The notes below the pieces were generated by a model. The model saw only the letters and a list, made by a program, of their open reading frames with translations. It made no database searches and had not been told where the DNA came from. This document shows, one piece after another, positions 59,301-64,000 of a stretch of DNA of 64,000 nucleotides. Source of the stretch: Bolinopsis microptera (Eukaryota > Ctenophora > Tentaculata > Lobata > Bolinopsidae); assembly GCF_026151205.1 (NCBI RefSeq), contig NC_087073.1, positions 21,528,658-21,592,657 of the forward strand, written 5' to 3'. Numbering within the stretch: position 1 is the stretch's first letter; each line of letters starts with the position of its first letter. Position numbers and translations under genes: made by a program.

Positions 59301-60433
59301 GTTAGATTTAGAATAGATTTTAAGATTGCCCTACTTGCCTACAAGTGTTTAAATAATATAGCTCCTCCTTACTTAAAAGAGCTGATATCTCCTAGGCAGC
59401 AAAGTTTTAAAAATGTACGTCTTGATAATGATTATTTTTACCTTAGTTTTCCGCCCTCTCCTAACTATGTAAACACAGAGAAAGCTTTTAGTCACTGTGC
59501 AGTTAAAGTATTTAATTCCTTGCCATACGACATAAGATCAGCTGAGTCAGTTACATCTTTCAAGACCAAACTTAAAACATACTTCTTTTTTCTTTTCTCT
59601 AGCATTTGATTGATTTTGCATTTACATAGGTAAAATGAACTTGTCATGTCTAATTATCAATTAAACTAAGCTCAGTTAATGTAAGAGCCGCTTTAGAAAG
59701 CACTGGAGTTTATCTCCAGGATTAAATTATATCGAGTTATATGATTTAGCTGTAAGGCGGTTTATAAATGTTGTAATTATTATTATTATATCAAAGAACT
59801 CAGGATCCAATTTTTGAAGAGAATTCACTAGTTCTTCCAGCTTAGCTTTTGCACACATTTCAGATATGCTGAAACAACCTTCATTCTCCAAGCCATTTAT
59901 AATAAAATTTTGAAGACCAAGGTGGTAGATCACAGACCTTGCAATGAGCAGAGATCGCCCCTCAGCATCAGGTGATGTGAACTTTGACTGAAATGGTTCA
60001 ATCTTGGGAGATGGTTTTTCAAATCTGTAGGAGGAGTAGGCCATAATCATATATATATAACGAATTCTCTTGGTTCCATTAAGTCATCTGACGTTGGCTG
60101 AGGAAGAATTGTTAGAGCTTTGGATGCGTATTCTCCAAGATTTACAAGCTTCAACTTGTACATTTTGTTCTTTTTCTCACCAGTCAATATTTGGCACTGA
60201 TAGCGACCCTCCCATGGATTTTCGTGATCAAAATCAAGAACTTGGCATTTGTGATGGTTAAGATTTTTACCAACTTCACTCTTCAAATGCAAAATAACGA
60301 AGTCATGTCCAATAACATCTTCATCTCGAACTTCTCTTATTTTAGCAAGAGCATCTCTTTCTATACTTAGCCATGATTCGGGCTCTGATGAGTCACACGA
60401 ATCTGCTGCACAGATGCCATTATTGGAGAGCAT
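56392..60433 (-). pseudogene. RING-H2 protein gene interrupted by a LINE and a TA-repeat frameshift
   Basis: The minus-strand frame from the ATG at 60433 runs to a stop at 60047, just after a TA microsatellite. It resumes in another frame (SSYRFEKPSPKIEPF) to LQKLDPEFFD, where the antisense LINE begins. It continues beyond the LINE from 57135 (YYIKMKEHKIRNDP) to a stop at 56392. Removing the insertion with one target copy leaves 1382 nt, two more than a multiple of three, matching one surplus TA unit. The product would be about 459 aa with a C-terminal RING-H2 domain (CFLC ... CHHIFHQKC ... CPIC), so a probable E3 ubiquitin ligase. The rest is unrecognised. TTCAG directly precedes the ATG. 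Confidence 0.82.
57136..59789 (+). mobile_element. CR1/L2-type LINE, 5'-truncated, with an in-frame stop
   Basis: Opens inside the endonuclease (HDFNIHIEDEN at 57140-57175, SDHYFVAFN later), then a full reverse transcriptase: NYRPISNLSFLSKIIEKC, LLDLSAAFDTV, VPQGSILGPLLFILY, LYADDTQLYF. The thumb and C-terminus are in the same frame to 59609 (VLSRIDYCNSVYFGL, VHFLPVRFRIDFKIALLAYK). A TAA at 58890-58892 breaks an otherwise continuous frame. The 3' end is an ATT microsatellite tail at about 59776-59789. ATCAAA flanks both sides (57130-57135 and 59790-59795). It is antisense to the RING gene it interrupts. Confidence 0.93.
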
Positions 60434-61021
60434 CTGAATTTTAATGAGTGAAACATAAAACCATCATATTCTACGTTTAAGGAACTAATAAATAAAACGT
60501 CGACTTATTGGAAAGTCACTATACGGAGGATACTATATGAAGGTTACTATACGGAACCAGTTAATAACAGACCAACGTTATACAGGATGATAGATGGAAG
60601 TTCTTATTGAAATTAATTTGAAACATGAGCAGAACTGTGATATGGTGATCTAAGATATGAGGGGGGGGTGTATTTGTGGTCTCACACGCAAATCAAAAGA
60701 GTCATGCTTTAACATCGACCAGAATCACACCCCGGTAAATCAATATCTCAATATAGGTTATGATAATTGAAAATTAAACATTTTCTTTCTCCTTCAATGG
60801 TCGGGTCTACGGTCTGTTAATATAATTCCCCTCCATGCTGAAGACAAAGGTACTAAAATTGTCCCTAAATTATGGAATGAGCTGCCTCTTGAAATTAGTT
60901 GTTGTGCCACTATGATTACACATCTTCAAACAGTATACACAAAATGTCACAATGACCCTATTAACGGGCGTTGCGGCGTGCGCGCGCTTATAATGCAAGC
61001 ACAAAGGCTCTAGTTAGAGCT
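60434..61021. other. intergenic, no recognised gene
   Basis: Upstream of the RING gene. A short G run at 60661 is the only structure noted. Confidence 0.5.
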
Positions 61022-61097
61022 TACTGGGCCGCGCTCAGCCTGTCATTCCGCCTAATCTCTATTCGGTTTATCAACATTAAAGCCTGGGGTCCTCAGG
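61022..61097. repeat. dispersed repeat, family 1, copy 3
   Basis: Same orientation as 12850-12923, and nearly identical from CTGGGCCGCGCTCAGCCTG through GGGGTCCTCAGGTAA. Confidence 0.82.
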
Positions 61098-61345
61098 TAA
61101 GTTAGAGCAATTATATTTCGAAATCAGCGTTTTAAAAAAAACCAATTCAAATTGGTTTTGATTGCAGTCAATTTGGAAATTTTGAGAAAGGTTTTCAGTT
61201 GTCACACTAAAATTGTTTTAAAAATGTTATTATAATTTTTAAAATTCTTGCGTCTTTTTATTTTTAAACAAATTATTTCAATTGTTAAAAATTGAAAATA
61301 TTGTGTAGGCATATACTTTTGAAGCACCCTATAGTTTCATAATAG

Positions 61346-61725
61346 GCTTGTAGCGCGATGCACTACTGGGTCGCGCGCGCGCATCCAATAATGCTTCTCG
61401 CAACCACAGATCGTATGCAGATCGGCGAGATGCGAAGGATTGACATCGTGAATCAAATAATAGGCCCAAAGAATATTTGTAATTTGTATTAGCATGGCAA
61501 TTAGTTTTGACGGATATTGCTTGTCTAAATTTGTTCGAAGTAGCGCGCGCGCCGCGGTTTCTTCTCGAAATGGCCCGAGGCAAGTGCTAGCTAACATTTT
61601 AATTGACGATGTCAATTCATGGCAGCTCGGCGCGGCACAGTAGCGCATCTCGCCGATCTAACAGGTCGCTGTGAGAAGCCTTATTGAGTGCGCGGCGCGG
61701 CACAGTAACGCATCGCGCTACAAGC
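61346..61725. mobile_element. TIR element of about 380 bp, GC-rich ends
   Basis: GCTTGTAGCGCGATGC at 61346 and its complement ending at 61725 form terminal inverted repeats followed by further GC-rich arm similarity. It contains a family 2 GC block (GAAGTAGCGCGCGCGCCGC near 61536). A TA may flank both sides. No transposase was found. Confidence 0.65.
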
Positions 61726-61842
61726 TAACATTTTAAATAATTATTAACAGGGCCTGTTTAGTGACTAGTGTTTAAGCAATAACGTACACTTTAAATCTGT
61801 TTCGGTCTTTCATTGTATCACGTCGTGACCCCCACACCCCAC

Positions 61843-62235
61843 GGGGAATGAAATTAAATTATTGGATGCCAGGAACTAGAAATAAATATACTGGAATATT
61901 GTGATTCCATGGAGAGGTCTAATTCTAATTGGAACCATCAAGGGGAATGAAATTAAATTAGTGGATGCCAGGAACTAGAAATAAATATACTGGAATACTG
62001 TGTTTCCATGGAGAGGTCTAATTCTAATTGGAACCATCAAGGGGAATGAAATTAAATTATCGGATGCCAGGAACTAGAAATAAATATACTGGAATATTGT
62101 GATTCCATGGAGAGGTCTAATTCTAATTGGAACCATCAAAGGGAATGAAATTAAATTATTGGATGCCAGGAACTAGAAATAAATATACTGGAATACTGTG
62201 TTTCCATGGAGAGGTCTAATTCTAATTGGAACCCC
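61843..62235. repeat. four-copy 99-bp tandem repeat with alternating unit types
   Basis: Units begin at 61843, 61942, 62041 and 62140 (GGGAATGAAATTAAATTA...). Units 1 and 3 share TATTGTGATTCC; units 2 and 4 share TACTGTGTTTCC. This implies a 198-bp dimer that was itself duplicated. Confidence 0.95.
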
Positions 62236-62659
62236 ACGGTCGTTTCACCCTATAGTGTTGATACAGGCGAGCCGTGCACTCGTGCGCGGCGGGTCATGCA
62301 ACGTATGACAAGTCTTTCATTGTGCATTGTGTGAGTTCCCACATTTGTTGGTTGAGCTGATTTCGGGGTCCAGGCTCCTTCCTTTTTAAGGTGGTATCAT
62401 TTCCTTGAGATTTGTGCACCTGGGGACCTCAAGCTATGTTCATAAACAGCCCAGTAACAAAATTATGGAGAAACAAAACATAAATTTGAGTAGAGCATTC
62501 GACACTGTTAATGGTTAAGAAAAAGACTGTCATTTTACTGCATGTTGCTGTTTGGTCAAAAGATGATGTTTGATCAGTAGTATAGTGCAGGATTTACTTT
62601 ACAATACTTTACTAAAGGTTGGAGCAGCTATAGTGAAACGACAGTGGAGGTCACTACGT

Positions 62660-62825
62660 GATACAAACGTTTCCTGTTGGCGTCCCTTCCCCTCTTAAGG
62701 TAAAACTGCTGGTAAAATCTTTAAAAAGGTGTGTTTCCGGCAAAATGCAACAAATTTGCTAGTACTTTAGTTAAGTTTTTCAAAATCCTCGCACAGCGGA
62801 GTCAGCAGGGCTCTTCGTTACTGGG
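62660..62825. mobile_element. decayed relative of the nested hAT MITE
   Basis: Shares GGTAAAATCT, TTTGCTAGTACTTTAGTTAA and GTCAGCAGGG...TTCGTTAC in the same order as 63490-63781, but lacks intact ends. Confidence 0.7.
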
Positions 62826-62965
62826 TTAGGGTAAACTTAACAAAGTCTGTAGAGTCTGAGAGTCTACTTGGATCTTTTTAAGGTGACAGCAAATCAGGTA
62901 GGCTTTTCATGCTTGACCTTTTGGAAGCCTACCACCTAAAAGCTGTATCAGATAAACCAAACCCA

Positions 62966-63154
62966 ACAACAAGATAAGATACAAGGGCAGGTCTCTCCCA
63001 CAAGTTGGGATGGTCTGATGTGCTTATCTCCTTTTCAGAAACTCTTAGCCAATCTGTTGTCTGTGCTGAGGCACTATACTAGCTGTAGGGGGGTTCGTCC
63101 TATGAGCCAGAGAGTGTGTATCACCAGCTGAAGCTGTACCAAATCACAGCTTGG
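62966..63154 (-). mobile_element. full-length tRNA-derived SINE with 13-bp target-site duplication
   Basis: On the minus strand it starts CCAAGCTGTGATTTGG. It has tRNA-like boxes (TCAGCTGGTGATACA as A-box-like, GGACGAACCCC as B-box-like), then a body shared with the copy at 19153-19270, and a T/G-rich tail (TTATCTTGTTGTTGG). TAAACCAAACCCA is present on both sides (62953-62965 and 63155-63167). Length is 189 bp. Confidence 0.88.
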
Positions 63155-63202
63155 TAAACCAAACCCACCTTTCTCTATTCTGGGACTACCAACTGAGTGC
63201 AG

Positions 63203-63974
63203 CAGAGGCGGCTATTGAGGGCGTCCAGGCGTCCGTGGACGCCCTAAAATTATTATCTGGTGGCTGGTGCTTGAAAATAGAAATAGCGATTAGTAACGGT
63301 ATTCGGAAATATCTAACCGCAATATAAAGCTCTCTATTCATTCAAACGTTCTAATGTAAGCGCACGCATGATCTTTGTGAAATTTTGTGTTGTAGGGTGT
63401 CCATTCCTCGCTGAGATCGTACACGTGTGTGTCCTGTTTCACTCATGTTATAAGTTTTTGTTTTTGTTTATTTGCTGTCGCCTGTGACACAGTGGCGTAA
63501 CGTTGCCTGTTGGCGCCCCCCTGCCGAAAAAAGCGCCCCCCTGTTGGCGCCCCCTCCCCTTTTTGTGCCCCTCCCTAAAATTGAACAAATTAGGTGATTT
63601 TAAAGAATACGCGCCGGTAAAATCTCTAAAAAAGTGTGTATCTAGAGCAAAACGCGCAGTTTTGCTAGTACTTTAGTTAAGTTTTCGAAATTTTCCCACA
63701 TTCAAACGACGATTTGGCGCCCCCCTAAGACGGCGCCCCCCTGCACAGCGGGGTCAGCAGGGCCTTTCGTTACGCCACTGCTGTGACACATTACATACAT
63801 GAGGCACTTTGGCCTGTGTGTAACTGTAATGTACAATGGAATAGTTTAATTAATTAATTAACTCTCTGCTATGGTAATGGTATTGTATGCAGTCATCGAT
63901 GAATAGACATCGGCAGTTTAGGGGGGGTCGGACACCCAACAAAACTGCCAGCCAGCTCCCACAAGCCGCCTCTG
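63203..63974. mobile_element. hAT-type MITE, 772 bp, with 8-bp target-site duplication
   Basis: Ends CAGAGGCGGCT and AGCCGCCTCTG (partly imperfect further in). GAGTGCAG is duplicated at 63195-63202 and 63975-63982. The 8-bp duplication and CAGNG-type ends are hAT hallmarks. No transposase. It contains a second, younger MITE. Confidence 0.88.
63490..63781. mobile_element. hAT-type MITE, 292 bp, nested, with 8-bp target-site duplication
   Basis: Ends CAGTGGCGTAACG and CGTTACGCCACTG are perfectly inverted. CTGTGACA is duplicated at 63482-63489 and 63782-63789. The inner sequence is rich in GGCGCCCCC blocks. It inserted into the larger element at 63203-63974. Confidence 0.93.
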
Positions 63975-64000
63975 GAGTGCAGTAGTAGTGGGAGCAGTGG

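Overview
The window is AT-rich nuclear DNA from an animal. It has spliced genes with GT-AG introns, a spliceosomal U2 snRNA gene, metazoan-specific proteins (a p27/KIP-type CDK inhibitor, CRTAP, a KDM7-type PHD-JmjC protein, a dispanin, a Golgi-type sulfotransferase, a sperm-type Na+/H+ exchanger) and many eukaryotic mobile elements (non-LTR retrotransposons, tRNA-derived SINEs, hAT-type MITEs, foldback elements). An early-branching or lower invertebrate, for example a cnidarian, would fit. That is an inference; the sequence does not settle the species.

Layout. 1-3.85 kb: 3' exons of an unidentified plus-strand gene. 3.9-14.1 kb: repeat-rich, with two minus-strand LINEs (7.0-10.3 kb, long ORF; 10.6-12.7 kb, decayed). 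14.16-18.17 kb: an uninterrupted 1335-codon SLC9C-type exchanger. 18.9-20.3 kb: repeats, a SINE, a LINE tail and a near-perfect 294-bp palindrome. 21.5-22.1 kb: a dispanin. 22.1-26.1 kb: no recognised gene. 26.2-43.3 kb, minus strand: CDKN1-like, GTF2A2 and AP4E1. AP4E1 introns hold a frameshifted antisense sulfotransferase gene, the U2 snRNA gene, a nine-copy CACGTG array and several mobile elements. 43.4-45.1 kb: a large foldback element just upstream of the AP4E1 start codon. 46.0-55.8 kb: a tight minus-strand row (CRTAP, JMJD4, KDM7-like, DCXR, VMP1). 56.4-60.4 kb: a RING-H2 gene split by an antisense LINE. 61-64 kb: tandem and dispersed repeats and two nested hAT MITEs with intact target-site duplications.

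Exon models for AP4E1 (15 exons, 717 aa), CRTAP (6 exons, 391 aa), CDKN1-like (5 exons, 228 aa) and GTF2A2 (4 exons, 107 aa) were built by hand from splice consensus. Each joins in frame to a total divisible by three. The other genes are single open frames.

Main points of interest: a KDM7-family protein that has lost all three Fe(II) ligands but keeps its PHD reader; good 3' splice-site sequences 0-25 nt before many start codons, mostly of otherwise intronless genes, which suggests spliced-leader trans-splicing or 5'UTR introns; a RING gene whose LINE insertion can be removed at a 6-bp target-site duplication to leave a frame off by exactly one TA unit; U2 inside an AP4E1 intron; and a small animal AP-4 epsilon without a recognisable hinge and ear.
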